Assembly: GCF_934294775.1 (NCBI RefSeq)
Contig: NZ_CAKRAH010000003.1
Span: 45,128-109,127, forward strand
Origin: an uncultured Dorea sp.
GTDB lineage: Bacteria > Bacillota > Clostridia > Lachnospirales > Lachnospiraceae
Direction: 5' to 3'
Length of the DNA: 64,000 bases
The notes below the pieces were generated by a model. That model was not told the origin of the DNA, made no database searches, and saw only the letters and a list, made by a program, of their open reading frames with translations. A program made the position numbers and the translations under genes. Each line of letters starts with the position of its first letter. Positions within the stretch are counted from its first letter, which is position 1. Below are positions 48,436-55,946 of the stretch, piece by piece.

Positions 48436-49965
48436 TTAATTCTGTTCCAGAGAACGCTTTTTCGTAATCACAACTTTTTCATCGTAGCATGTAAATATTT
48501 CATCTACTTTCTCTTTCTGAAGCTTCGGTGTGATCAGGCTTACAACCGGTACAATAATCATTCCTGCAACCATTGCAATTGCTCCCGCATTGATTGGGGA
48601 TGCGATAAAGTGGAAGAACAGATTCAGAACTGTAATTCCGACACCAGCTGCAAAACTTGCCCATACAGCTGCTCTTGTCACACCTTTCCAGTACAGACCA
48701 TACATGAACGGTGCAAGGAATGCTCCCGCAAGTGCGCCCCATGAGATACCCATCAGCTGTGCAATGAAGGTCGGAGGATCCATTGCGATCACTACCGATA
48801 ATACGATGAAGAATACTACCATCACCTGCATGGTGCGTACCTGTTTCTTCTCGCTCATGTCTTTCATCACGTTATCCTTTAAGAAATCCAGTGTCAGTGT
48901 CGAGCTGGATGTAAGAACCAGTGACGCAAGTGTGGACATGGATGCGGATAATACCAGTACCACTACGATACCGATCAGGATATCCGGAAGTGTTGATAAC
49001 ATATGAGGAATGATTCCGTCAAAAATCATATTTCCGGCTTCATCATGTAACTCTGCTGCATCAAACAATCTTCCGAATCCACCAAGGAAGTAACATCCTC
49101 CGGAGATTACAATTGCAAACAATGTAGAAATAACGGTTCCTGTGTTGATGGATTTTTCATCTTTGATTGCGTAGAATTTACCAACCATCTGTGGAAGTCC
49201 CCATGTTCCAAGAGAAGTCAGGATGACAACTCCAAGAAGATTCAGTGGATCCGGTCCAAAGAAAGAAGTAAATGCTCCCTGCTGTCCCATTGTCACAGGC
49301 ACATCACTTGGGATCTCTGCCATGGCCTTAATCGCCTGAATAAATCCGCCCTGACCATTTAACACTGCCAGGATGACTGCAACAATGCCACCCAGCATAA
49401 TGATTCCCTGAATAAAATCATTGATCGCCGTAGCCATATATCCACCGAGGATAACATAGATTCCTGTAAATACTGCCATACCGATCACGCAATATTTATA
49501 AGGAATGTTAAATGCCATTCCAAACAATCTTGACAATCCATTGTATACAGAAGCTGTATACGGCACCAGGAATATGAATACGATCGCTGAAGCCGTAATC
49601 TTCAGCGCCTTACTTCCATATCTCTCACCGAAGAAATCCGGCATTGTCTTGGAATTCAGATGCTGCGTCATTACCTTGGTACGTCTTCCAAGTACCACCC
49701 ATGCCAGCAGACTTCCGATGATCGCATTTCCGATTCCAATCCATGTCGACGCAAGACCGTATTTCCATCCGAACTGTCCTGCATATCCTACAAATACAAC
49801 CGCAGAGAAGTATGACGTACCATACGCAAATGCCGTAAGCCACGGGCCTACCGATCTCCCCCCTAACACATAACCGTCTACACTTGTCGCATGCTTTCTT
49901 GCATAGATGCCAACCGATACCATAATTGCAAAAAATATCACCAGCATCAATAATTTCATCGCCAT
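48436..49965 (-). CDS. Sodium:solute symporter (SSS; PutP/PanF-like)
   Basis: 509 residues with about 13 membrane segments. Family marks: GYVLGGRSVGPWLTAFAYGT, SYFSAVVFVGYAGQFGWKYG, MPDFFGERYGSKALKITASA and LVLSASMSTLASLVLTSSST (the Na2-site helix region with consecutive Ser). Members import proline, pantothenate, sugars or other solutes with Na+. The MPDFFGxRY motif and spacing are closest to PutP/PanF; the substrate is not certain. AGGAGAAAGG precedes the ATG. The promoter region has tandem palindromes just after the predicted start. Confidence 0.88.
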   Translation of the reverse strand: MAMKLLMLVIFFAIMVSVGIYARKHATSVDGYVLGGRSVGPWLTAFAYGTSYFSAVVFVGYAGQFGWKYGLASTWIGIGNAIIGSLLAWVVLGRRTKVMTQHLNSKTMPDFFGERYGSKALKITASAIVFIFLVPYTASVYNGLSRLFGMAFNIPYKYCVIGMAVFTGIYVILGGYMATAINDFIQGIIMLGGIVAVILAVLNGQGGFIQAIKAMAEIPSDVPVTMGQQGAFTSFFGPDPLNLLGVVILTSLGTWGLPQMVGKFYAIKDEKSINTGTVISTLFAIVISGGCYFLGGFGRLFDAAELHDEAGNMIFDGIIPHMLSTLPDILIGIVVVLVLSASMSTLASLVLTSSSTLTLDFLKDNVMKDMSEKKQVRTMQVMVVFFIVLSVVIAMDPPTFIAQLMGISWGALAGAFLAPFMYGLYWKGVTRAAVWASFAAGVGITVLNLFFHFIASPINAGAIAMVAGMIIVPVVSLITPKLQKEKVDEIFTCYDEKVVITKKRSLEQN

Positions 49966-50018
49966 AACCTTTCTCCTCTACTTTCCTCATTTCTTTTTTA
50001 CTTGTTACTTTGCTAATT

Positions 50019-50045
50019 CGCTTTAAAGCGTTGCGCTTTAAAGTG
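50019..50045. promoter_or_regulatory. Tandem palindromic operator after the symporter transcription start
   Basis: CGCTTTAAAGCG (50019-50030) and CGCTTTAAAGTG (50034-50045), centres 15 bp apart. With the -10 at 50063-50068 on the minus strand they fall at roughly +11 to +37, where a bound repressor would block transcription. Confidence 0.6.
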
Positions 50046-50062
50046 TTAAAGTTTGTAGTGTT

Positions 50063-50091
50063 AGAATAGCACAGATGTTACAGCATGTCAA
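50063..50091 (-). promoter_or_regulatory. Sigma-A promoter of the SSS symporter gene
   Basis: On the minus strand a perfect TTGACA (50086-50091), 17-bp spacer, TATTCT (50063-50068). Leader about 90 nt. Confidence 0.75.
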
Positions 50092-50113
50092 TCTTATTTT
50101 GCAGAAATATAAA

Positions 50114-50162
50114 AAAAGCCAAAAAAACAGCTGCGATTCCTTTTTTACGGAATACGCAGCTG
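50114..50162 (-). terminator. Terminator of mgsA
   Basis: CAGCTGCGATTCC (50128-50140) pairs with GGAAT.CGCAGCTG (50149-50162) with one bulge; the minus strand continues with TTTTTTTGGCTTTTTTT (50127-50111). Confidence 0.9.
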
Positions 50163-50173
50163 CTCTATGGCTT

Positions 50174-50650
50174 CTATTTCATCTTCTCTACTCTGTCCTG
50201 AATGGTCTTATTAAAGTTCTCTACCTTTCTTTCATATGTAGAATTCATAAATTCAGACTTCAGCATGAAATCTGCTGTTGCAAGATTATTAGCTGTAGGG
50301 ATATCGTAAAGAACGGCAATACGGGACAATGCTCTTACATCCGGATCGTGTGGCTGTGCCTCTAACGGGTCCCAGAGGAAGATCATGAAGTCGATCTGAC
50401 CTTCTACAATCTTAGCACCGACCTGCTGGTCTCCACCAAGTGGACCACTGTTGTATCCTTTTACCGGAAGTCCTGTCTTCTCGGCGATCAGACGTGCAGT
50501 TGTACCTGTACCGCAAAGGAAATGTCCTTTTAAAATCTCTTTATTCTTATCACACCACTCAATCAGTTCCTTTTTCTTACCGTCATGGGCAACCAGTGCG
50601 ATATGTTTTGCTTTTCCTATCTCAAATGTTACATAATTTTCATTTAACAT
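50174..50650 (-). CDS. mgsA: Methylglyoxal synthase
   Basis: Converts dihydroxyacetone phosphate to methylglyoxal and phosphate, a bypass of lower glycolysis under phosphate limitation or sugar-phosphate stress. The 158-residue protein has IALVAHDGKKKELIEWCDKN, CGTGTTARLIAEKTGL, NSGPLGGDQQVGAKIVEGQI (catalytic Asp region) and FLWDPLEAQPHDPDVRALSR. I chose the ATG at 50650 with AAGGAG upstream; the frame extends 34 codons into a repeat and is not supported there. A small membrane ORF overlaps upstream, and a c-di-GMP-I riboswitch plus terminator lie about 0.4 kb upstream. Confidence 0.95.
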   Translation of the reverse strand: MLNENYVTFEIGKAKHIALVAHDGKKKELIEWCDKNKEILKGHFLCGTGTTARLIAEKTGLPVKGYNSGPLGGDQQVGAKIVEGQIDFMIFLWDPLEAQPHDPDVRALSRIAVLYDIPTANNLATADFMLKSEFMNSTYERKVENFNKTIQDRVEKMK

Positions 50651-50655
50651 AGCAT

Positions 50656-50865
50656 TCAGCTCCTTTCTGTTATTCTTCTTTTTACATGCAGAGGACCTGC
50701 CACTGGCAGCTCCTTTCGAACGCATGGTGCTCTTAAAAGAAACGACATCCATTTCATCACCTGGAATTCTTTCCGGCCCTGAATTGAAATCAGGATAAAA
50801 ATCAACGCCAGCACAATCGTGACCCCGATACTCCAGAAACTCACTGCCTGTATTTTAATCTTCAT
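50656..50865 (-). CDS. Possible small single-pass membrane protein upstream of mgsA
   Basis: A 69-codon frame starting MKIKIQAVSFWSIGVTIVLA with one membrane helix (about 9-28) and a basic C-terminus. AAGGGGG lies about 5 nt before the ATG at 50865. The last 20 or so residues are encoded within dispersed repeat copy D (50684-50726), so the original protein may have been shorter and the repeat altered its end. Its stop is 5 bp before the mgsA start. I recognise no family; translation is plausible, not certain. Confidence 0.45.
   Translation of the reverse strand: MKIKIQAVSFWSIGVTIVLALIFILISIQGRKEFQVMKWMSFLLRAPCVRKELPVAGPLHVKRRITERS
50684..50726 (+). repeat. Dispersed hairpin repeat, copy D
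   Basis: CATGCAGAGGACCTGCCACT onward to CGAACGCATGG. Nearly identical to copy E (55823-55863) over ACCTGCCACTGGCAGCT and CGAACGCATGG, so D and E form a subfamily with a different tail from A and F. Confidence 0.75.
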
Positions 50866-50953
50866 CCGGCCCCCTTCTTTCACCTGCGTTAACATGCATT
50901 ATTTTTAGATTTCCTGCATTTCATATTTTAACGCAGTAAAGTCTTTCCTTATA

Positions 50954-50982
50954 ATTTTAGCAGTTGTAACAAGGAATATCAA
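50954..50982 (-). promoter_or_regulatory. Sigma-A promoter of the small ORF-mgsA unit
   Basis: On the minus strand TTGATA (50977-50982), 17-bp spacer, TAAAAT (50954-50959). It lies after the terminator at 51019-51060. The leader carries an inverted pair CTGCGTTAA (50884-50892)/TTAACGCAG (50928-50936). Confidence 0.7.
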
Positions 50983-51018
50983 CCTGTAAACGAAAAATTT
51001 ACATATTTTGGTATAAAA

Positions 51019-51060
51019 AAGATGAACTGTTATATATTAAATCATCAAACAGTTCATCTT
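51019..51060 (-). terminator. Terminator following the c-di-GMP riboswitch
   Basis: Perfect 13-bp stem AAGATGAACTGTT (51019-51031)/AACAGTTCATCTT (51048-51060); on the minus strand followed by TTTTTATACC. It lies 30 nt downstream of the riboswitch and is its probable expression platform and/or the lytTR terminator. Confidence 0.85.
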
Positions 51061-51089
51061 TCTTGTTCTTATCATATTTCTCAGTGCAA

Positions 51090-51181
51090 TGTCGGAAGCA
51101 ACCGGCTGGTATAGATTCCATTATTACAATCCTTCGCCCCTATGGCTTTGCGTCCCTGTCTTTCGGCAAGTTTGCCTTTGT
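51090..51181 (-). ncRNA. Cyclic di-GMP-I (GEMM-I) riboswitch
   Basis: On the minus strand, in order: AAAGGCAAAC, a short helix capped by GAAA (CTTGCCGAAAGACAGG), the invariant GACGCAAAGCC followed by ATAGGG, a variable P3 arm, and CCAGCCGGTTGCTTCC. P1 forms between AGGCAA (51172-51177) and TTGCTT (51096-51101). These are the hallmark elements of the GEMM-I aptamer, including GAAA tetraloop and receptor regions. It begins 8 nt after the lytTR stop. A weak promoter inside the lytTR end (TTACAA 51217-51222, TAAGAT 51193-51198, 18-bp spacer) would start transcription right before it. A 13-bp terminator follows, then the small ORF-mgsA unit. Confidence 0.85.
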
Positions 51182-51188
51182 TTTTTCA

Positions 51189-51905
51189 TTACATCTTATT
51201 ATGTTTCATAAAATAATTGTAATATGCCTCGATCATTTCCCGTCTTCCGCGGACACGGATCGGGATGATCGTATCGTCTTTTAATATAAAATCATCTTTC
51301 ACATCTTTTATGTAGTCCATATTGACCAGATAGCTCTGATGGCAGTGGAGAAACCTTGGTTCGTCCATCTTCTCTTCCAGAGATTTTAACTTTTCGGCAG
51401 TCACGATCTCTGTCCCGTCTGCAATATGTATCGTCACATAATGACGGTCGCTTTCCATATATAAGATGTCTTCTATATACGGATAACGGTACTGCCTCCG
51501 TTCTTTGATTACGACTCTGCGCTTTAAGTCTACTTTTAAAATGTGATTCAGGAGATTTTTCAATTTGTCTTCTTCGAATGGTTTTAAAAGATATCCTGCT
51601 GCCTGCACGTCATAGCTTTCCACCGCAAAATCCGGTGATGCGGTCAGGAACACGATCGGTGCATTGCAGTTCAGATCACGAAGTTTCTTCGCGGTCTCCA
51701 TTCCATTCAATTTCTTCATGTAGATGTCCAGAAGGATCAGTTCGGCTTCCACGTACTCTTCTTCAATATCCGCAACCAGTGATTCCCCGGAATCATAGGT
51801 CAGGATCATCACTTCTTCATTGATTTCTTCGAAATATGAGGTTAAAATTTCTTTCAGCATCTCGCGCTGAATTTCTACATCTTCACAGATGACTATTCTT
51901 CTCAT
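51189..51905 (-). CDS. LytTR-family response regulator (orphan)
   Basis: 238 residues: receiver domain with acidic pocket (ICEDVEIQ), phosphoacceptor D60 (LILLDIYM), T/K switch residues (FLTASPD, LLKPFEE), and a C-terminal LytTR DNA-binding domain (RQYRYPYIEDILYMESDRHY, FLHCHQSYLVNMDYIKDVKD). I chose the ATG at 51905 with AAAGGTGGG upstream. No sensor kinase is adjacent on either side, so its partner is elsewhere. It is divergent from iorAB-paaK, whose promoter region it shares. Confidence 0.92.
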   Translation of the reverse strand: MRRIVICEDVEIQREMLKEILTSYFEEINEEVMILTYDSGESLVADIEEEYVEAELILLDIYMKKLNGMETAKKLRDLNCNAPIVFLTASPDFAVESYDVQAAGYLLKPFEEDKLKNLLNHILKVDLKRRVVIKERRQYRYPYIEDILYMESDRHYVTIHIADGTEIVTAEKLKSLEEKMDEPRFLHCHQSYLVNMDYIKDVKDDFILKDDTIIPIRVRGRREMIEAYYNYFMKHNKM

Positions 51906-51953
51906 CCGCTTTCCCACCTTTATCTTCTTGCACTTTCTCCCAAAACGCAGTAT

Positions 51954-51982
51954 ATTATAACAACTCATGTCGACAATTTCAA
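51954..51982 (-). promoter_or_regulatory. Sigma-A promoter of the lytTR gene
   Basis: On the minus strand TTGAAA (51977-51982), 17-bp spacer, TATAAT (51954-51959). Confidence 0.75.
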
Positions 51983-52041
51983 GAATATTTCTTCATATGT
52001 CGAATGGTTTTTCCGGAATTTCGCAAATGCTCCTCTTATCA

Positions 52042-52070
52042 TTGAAATTCCTCTCATAACATACTATACT
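52042..52070 (+). promoter_or_regulatory. Sigma-A promoter of iorAB-paaK
   Basis: TTGAAA (52042-52047), 17-bp spacer, TATACT (52065-52070); SD GAGGTG 8 nt before the iorA ATG. ATGTCGA occurs twice (51967-51973 and 52003-52009) between the divergent promoters and may be a regulator site. Confidence 0.7.
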
Positions 52071-52107
52071 ACATTTATGAAAAAATATACACATTCGAGG
52101 TGAAATT

Positions 52108-53931
52108 ATGCATAAAGAATTTTTAATGGGTAATGCTGCTATCGCTCTTGGAGCTGTCGCTTCAGGGGTAAATGTGGTCGCCGGTTACCCAGGTACACCT
52201 TCTACAGAAGTGCTTGAAACTATCGCAAAGCACCGTCCTGACGATGTCTATGTGGAATGGTCTGTCAATGAAAAAGCAGCCATGGAACTCGCCGCAGGTG
52301 CCGCTTATGCCGGTGCCAGATCCCTTGTTACGATGAAGCAGGTCGGGTTAAATGTTGCATCCGACCCGTTGATGAGTCTGGAATATGTCGGTATCAAAGG
52401 CGGTATGGTCGTTCTCGTCGCAGATGATCCGGGACCGATCTCTTCACAGACGGAACAGGATACAAGACATTTTGCCGCATTTTCAAAACTTCCTTGCTTT
52501 GATCCTTCTTCCGCGCAGGAAGCCTATGAGATGATCCAGGAGGCCTTCGAATATTCGGAAAAATATGGCACACCGGTATTCTTACGCCCTACTACCCGTG
52601 TCTGTCATGGCTATGCTTCCATCGATATCAAGGATGAGAGCGAATATACCGTACATACACCGGAAGGGTTCATCAAAGATTCGAAACGCTGGGTAATCTT
52701 CCCTAAGCTTTCATTTATGAATCATCAAAAAATTGTAGCAAGAAATGTGGAATTATCCGACGTATTTTCTTCTTATGATAAAAACAAAATCATCCCGGCC
52801 TGCGATACCTGGAAGGATTCCAAGAAGGGAATTGCTTCTGCAGGCATCAGTTATACTTATGCAATGGAGACACTTCAGGAAACCGATATGGTAAGACATC
52901 TGAAAGTATCTACTCCATATCCATTTCCTGAGAAGCTGGCTGTCGAATTCCTGACGGGTCTTGATGAGGTTCTCTGTCTTGAAGAGCTTGATCCGGTAAT
53001 CGAGCAGGAATTAACTTATATCTGCGGGAAATACCATCTGCCAACAAAGATCACCGGCAAGTTAGACGGAACCACTGCCTGTGCAGGTGAAAATACACGT
53101 GACAGCGTATCTTCCTATATACATACATTTCTTGGTCTTGAAAAGGCTGGTTCCTCTTCACTTCCGACACCGCCGGAGCTTCCGGTCCGTCCACCGGTTC
53201 TTTGCGCCGGATGTCCACACCGCGCTTCTTTCTATGCGGTAAAGAAAGCAATGAAGGGTCAGAAGACGATTTTCTGCGGTGATATCGGATGTTACACTCT
53301 GGGAAATGCAATGCCGCTTGATATGGTTGATACCTGTCTGTGTATGGGTGCCGGACTGAATATTGCACAGGGTGTGGAAAAGGTAGAGCCTGATACCACC
53401 TGCTTTGCATTCGTCGGGGATTCCACTTTCTTCGCTTCTGCGATCACGGGTGTGGTCAACGCTGTATACAATCAGGCGAATATGGTTCTGGTCGTGCTCG
53501 ATAACTCTACGACTGCTATGACCGGTCATCAGCCGCATCCGGGAACCGGACGCACGGTCATGGGTGAAATCGTCCAGAAAATTAATATCGAACAGGTGCT
53601 GCGCGGCATCGGTGTGACAGAGGTAGAAACGGTCAATCCACTGGAACTTGAGGCTTCTGTTCTATGTGTACAAAAGATGGCCAAAAAACCTGGCGTGAAG
53701 GCAATCATTTTCAAATCACCTTGTATCGCCGTGACCAGGCCGGATGCCCCGCTTCATGTGAATCCGGATAACTGTATCGGATGTAAAAAATGTATCCTCG
53801 AGCTCGGATGTCCTTCTATCGTTCTTGATCAGGATAAGGTCTGTATTGATAGTTCTATGTGTACCGGATGCGGACTTTGCAGCCAGGTATGTCCGGTGCA
53901 TGCGATAACAGGAGGTGCTTCTCATGAGTAA
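52108..53931 (+). CDS. iorA: Indolepyruvate:ferredoxin oxidoreductase, alpha subunit
   Basis: IorAB oxidatively decarboxylates aryl pyruvates (from Trp, Phe, Tyr transamination) to aryl-acetyl-CoA, reducing ferredoxin. The 607-residue subunit starts with the pyrimidine-binding domain (GVNVVAGYPGTPSTEVLETI), continues with a TPP-binding domain (CAGCPHRASFYAV, CGDIGCYTLG, VGDSTFFASAITGVVNAVYN) and ends with two [4Fe-4S] motifs, CIGCKKCILELGCP and CTGCGLCSQVCP. It overlaps iorB by 8 bp. Reduced ferredoxin is a substrate for Rnf, encoded elsewhere in the window. Confidence 0.95.
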   Translation: MHKEFLMGNAAIALGAVASGVNVVAGYPGTPSTEVLETIAKHRPDDVYVEWSVNEKAAMELAAGAAYAGARSLVTMKQVGLNVASDPLMSLEYVGIKGGMVVLVADDPGPISSQTEQDTRHFAAFSKLPCFDPSSAQEAYEMIQEAFEYSEKYGTPVFLRPTTRVCHGYASIDIKDESEYTVHTPEGFIKDSKRWVIFPKLSFMNHQKIVARNVELSDVFSSYDKNKIIPACDTWKDSKKGIASAGISYTYAMETLQETDMVRHLKVSTPYPFPEKLAVEFLTGLDEVLCLEELDPVIEQELTYICGKYHLPTKITGKLDGTTACAGENTRDSVSSYIHTFLGLEKAGSSSLPTPPELPVRPPVLCAGCPHRASFYAVKKAMKGQKTIFCGDIGCYTLGNAMPLDMVDTCLCMGAGLNIAQGVEKVEPDTTCFAFVGDSTFFASAITGVVNAVYNQANMVLVVLDNSTTAMTGHQPHPGTGRTVMGEIVQKINIEQVLRGIGVTEVETVNPLELEASVLCVQKMAKKPGVKAIIFKSPCIAVTRPDAPLHVNPDNCIGCKKCILELGCPSIVLDQDKVCIDSSMCTGCGLCSQVCPVHAITGGASHE

Positions 53932-54526
53932 TACGATTCATACAACGGATAATAACCATAACATCGTTCTCTGCGGTGTCGGAGGACAGGGAACGGTCCT
54001 TGCCTCCAAGCTTCTCGCAGCAGCCGCTATGAGTAAAGACATCCCGGTTATGAGTGCCGAGACCATCGGTATGGCACAGCGCGGCGGAAGTGTATTCAGC
54101 CACCTGCGCATGGGCGATAACCTGTACTCTCCGATGATCGAAACCGGAACTGCCGATCTGATCATTGGATTCGAACCCGGGGAGACAGTCCGGATGCTTC
54201 CTTATCTTAAGAAGGACGGCTATGTAGTTGTCAGTACGCGTGCTGTCAAGCCTGTCACAGCCACTTTATCCGGTTCTGATTATGACGCGCCGCAGATGCT
54301 GGATTATCTGAAGGAAAATGTCGAACATCTTACATTGGTTGATGCAGAAAAGGCCTGTACCGATATTGGTTCTGCCAAAGTACTTAACATGGTGCTTTTA
54401 GGGGCTGCTATACGTACGGGAGTTTTGGGTTTTACGATTGAAGAGATTGAGGATATTATGAAACAGACATTGCCGGAGAAATTTCACGAGATGAATCTGA
54501 AGGCATTAAATTATAGCACCCAATAA
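53924..54526 (+). CDS. iorB: Indolepyruvate:ferredoxin oxidoreductase, beta subunit
   Basis: The gamma-type domain of the 2-oxoacid:ferredoxin oxidoreductase family, 200 residues: NIVLCGVGGQGTVLASKLLA, SAETIGMAQRGGSVFSHLRM, VLNMVLLGAAIRTGVLGFTI. Start ATG at 53924 has GGAGG 8-9 nt upstream, inside the end of iorA. Confidence 0.94.
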   Translation: MSNTIHTTDNNHNIVLCGVGGQGTVLASKLLAAAAMSKDIPVMSAETIGMAQRGGSVFSHLRMGDNLYSPMIETGTADLIIGFEPGETVRMLPYLKKDGYVVVSTRAVKPVTATLSGSDYDAPQMLDYLKENVEHLTLVDAEKACTDIGSAKVLNMVLLGAAIRTGVLGFTIEEIEDIMKQTLPEKFHEMNLKALNYSTQ

Positions 54527-54553
54527 TATTTACTCACAGAAAGGATAGACCAT

Positions 54554-55789
54554 ATGCAGATTACAGAAACACAACTTGCACAAGTAAACCAACAGATCCA
54601 GGCTCTTATAAAAGCCGAAAGCTTTTATGGGAAGAAATTAGAAGAAGCCGGAGTCAGCCGCATCCAGTCTGCGGAAGATTTTGAAAAGCTTCCATTTTCT
54701 GAGAAGGATGATCTAAGGAATGCTTATCCTCTCGGACTTATGACCGCTCCGGAAGAAAAAATCGTAAGAATCCACTCTTCTTCCGGTACGACCGGACTGC
54801 CGGTCATCATCCCTTACACAGCTAAGGATGTAGATGACTGGGCAATTATGTTCGAACGCTGTTATAAAATGGCCGGCATGACGAACATGGACCGCATCCA
54901 GATTACTCCGGGATATGGCCTCTGGACCGCCGGTATCGGATTCCAGGCAGGTGCTGAAAAGCTTGGTGCCATGGTTGTTCCTATGGGACCTGGTAATACC
55001 GATAAGCAGTTACAGATGATGATGGATATGAAGACTACCGTTCTTGGTTCTACTTCTTCTTATGCCCTGCTTCTTGCAGAAGAGATTGAAAAACGTGGTA
55101 TCAAAGACAAGATCCATCTTAAGAAAGGTATCATCGGTTCCGAGCGCTGGGGCGAAAAGATGCGTAAACGTATCACCGAGGAACTTGATATCGAGATCTA
55201 TGATATCTATGGCCTGACTGAGATCTACGGACCAGGTATCGGTATCAGCTGTTCGCATGACTGCGGTATGCATTACTGGGATGATTACATTTACATTGAG
55301 ATTATTGATCCTGTCACAGGTAAGGTCCTTCCGGATGGCGAGCTTGGTGAGATTGTCATCACAACACTTGTAAAAGAAGGGGCTCCTCTGATCCGTTACC
55401 GTACACACGACCTGTCACGCATCATCCCTGGTGAGTGTCCTTGTGGAAGTAAGTTCCCTCGTCTGGATACGATCATGGGACGTACGGATGATATGATGAA
55501 GATCAAGGGTGTTAATGTGTTCCCTGCACAGATTGAAGAGATCTTAAAAGAATTCCCTGAAGTTTCCAGTGAATACCAGATCCGCATCTCTCATCTGGAC
55601 GGAAAGGATACGATGCGTATCTATGTTGAGACGAACGGAACCGTTGATTTCTTAGATCTTGCAAAACGTATCGCTGCTACCGTTAAGAGCCGTATCGGAT
55701 TCACTCCGCTTGTGAAGGTTGTGGAGATTGGTCTGCTGCCTCGAAGCGAGAAGAAGACGAAACGTGTGATTGATGAGCGTTATGAATAA
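54554..55789 (+). CDS. paaK: Phenylacetate-CoA ligase family protein
   Basis: AMP-forming aryl-acetate:CoA ligase, 411 residues. Motifs: HSSSGTTGLPVIIPY (P-loop), ITPGYGLWTAGIGFQ, IYDIYGLTEIYGPGIGISCS, LIRYRTHDLSRI, GRTDDMMKIKGVNVFPAQIE and the C-terminal Lys region LPRSEKKTKRVID. Beside iorAB it probably interconverts aryl-acetyl-CoA and the free acid (phenylacetate, indoleacetate); running toward ATP would conserve energy (inference). Third gene of the operon, 27 bp after iorB. Confidence 0.93.
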   Translation: MQITETQLAQVNQQIQALIKAESFYGKKLEEAGVSRIQSAEDFEKLPFSEKDDLRNAYPLGLMTAPEEKIVRIHSSSGTTGLPVIIPYTAKDVDDWAIMFERCYKMAGMTNMDRIQITPGYGLWTAGIGFQAGAEKLGAMVVPMGPGNTDKQLQMMMDMKTTVLGSTSSYALLLAEEIEKRGIKDKIHLKKGIIGSERWGEKMRKRITEELDIEIYDIYGLTEIYGPGIGISCSHDCGMHYWDDYIYIEIIDPVTGKVLPDGELGEIVITTLVKEGAPLIRYRTHDLSRIIPGECPCGSKFPRLDTIMGRTDDMMKIKGVNVFPAQIEEILKEFPEVSSEYQIRISHLDGKDTMRIYVETNGTVDFLDLAKRIAATVKSRIGFTPLVKVVEIGLLPRSEKKTKRVIDERYE

Positions 55790-55822
55790 AATGTTATTGA
55801 CAGCTCTACTGGATACATAGAT

Positions 55823-55863
55823 CTACAGAACCTGCCACTGGCAGCTTCTTCCGAACGCATGGC
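55823..55863 (+). repeat. Dispersed hairpin repeat, copy E
   Basis: CTACAGAACCTGCCACTGGC onward through CGAACGCATGGCG, after paaK. Shares the tail CGAACGCATGG with copy D. Confidence 0.75.
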
Positions 55864-55870
55864 GATATAA

Positions 55871-55919
55871 AAACCGCAGCTGATGTGTACTTATAAGATG
55901 CACATAGCGGCTGCGGTTT
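55871..55919 (+). terminator. Terminator of iorAB-paaK
   Basis: AAACCGCAGC (55871-55880)/GCTGCGGTTT (55910-55919) with an inner GTG/CAC pair, then TCTATATTTTT. Could also serve the convergent gene. Confidence 0.8.
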
Positions 55920-55946
55920 CTATATTTTTGCCTATTTTACCTTTTT

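Noticed and set aside
51189..52107. Two-component system with the LytTR regulator
   Set aside because: No histidine kinase frame is adjacent on either side; the flanks are the riboswitch region and iorA.
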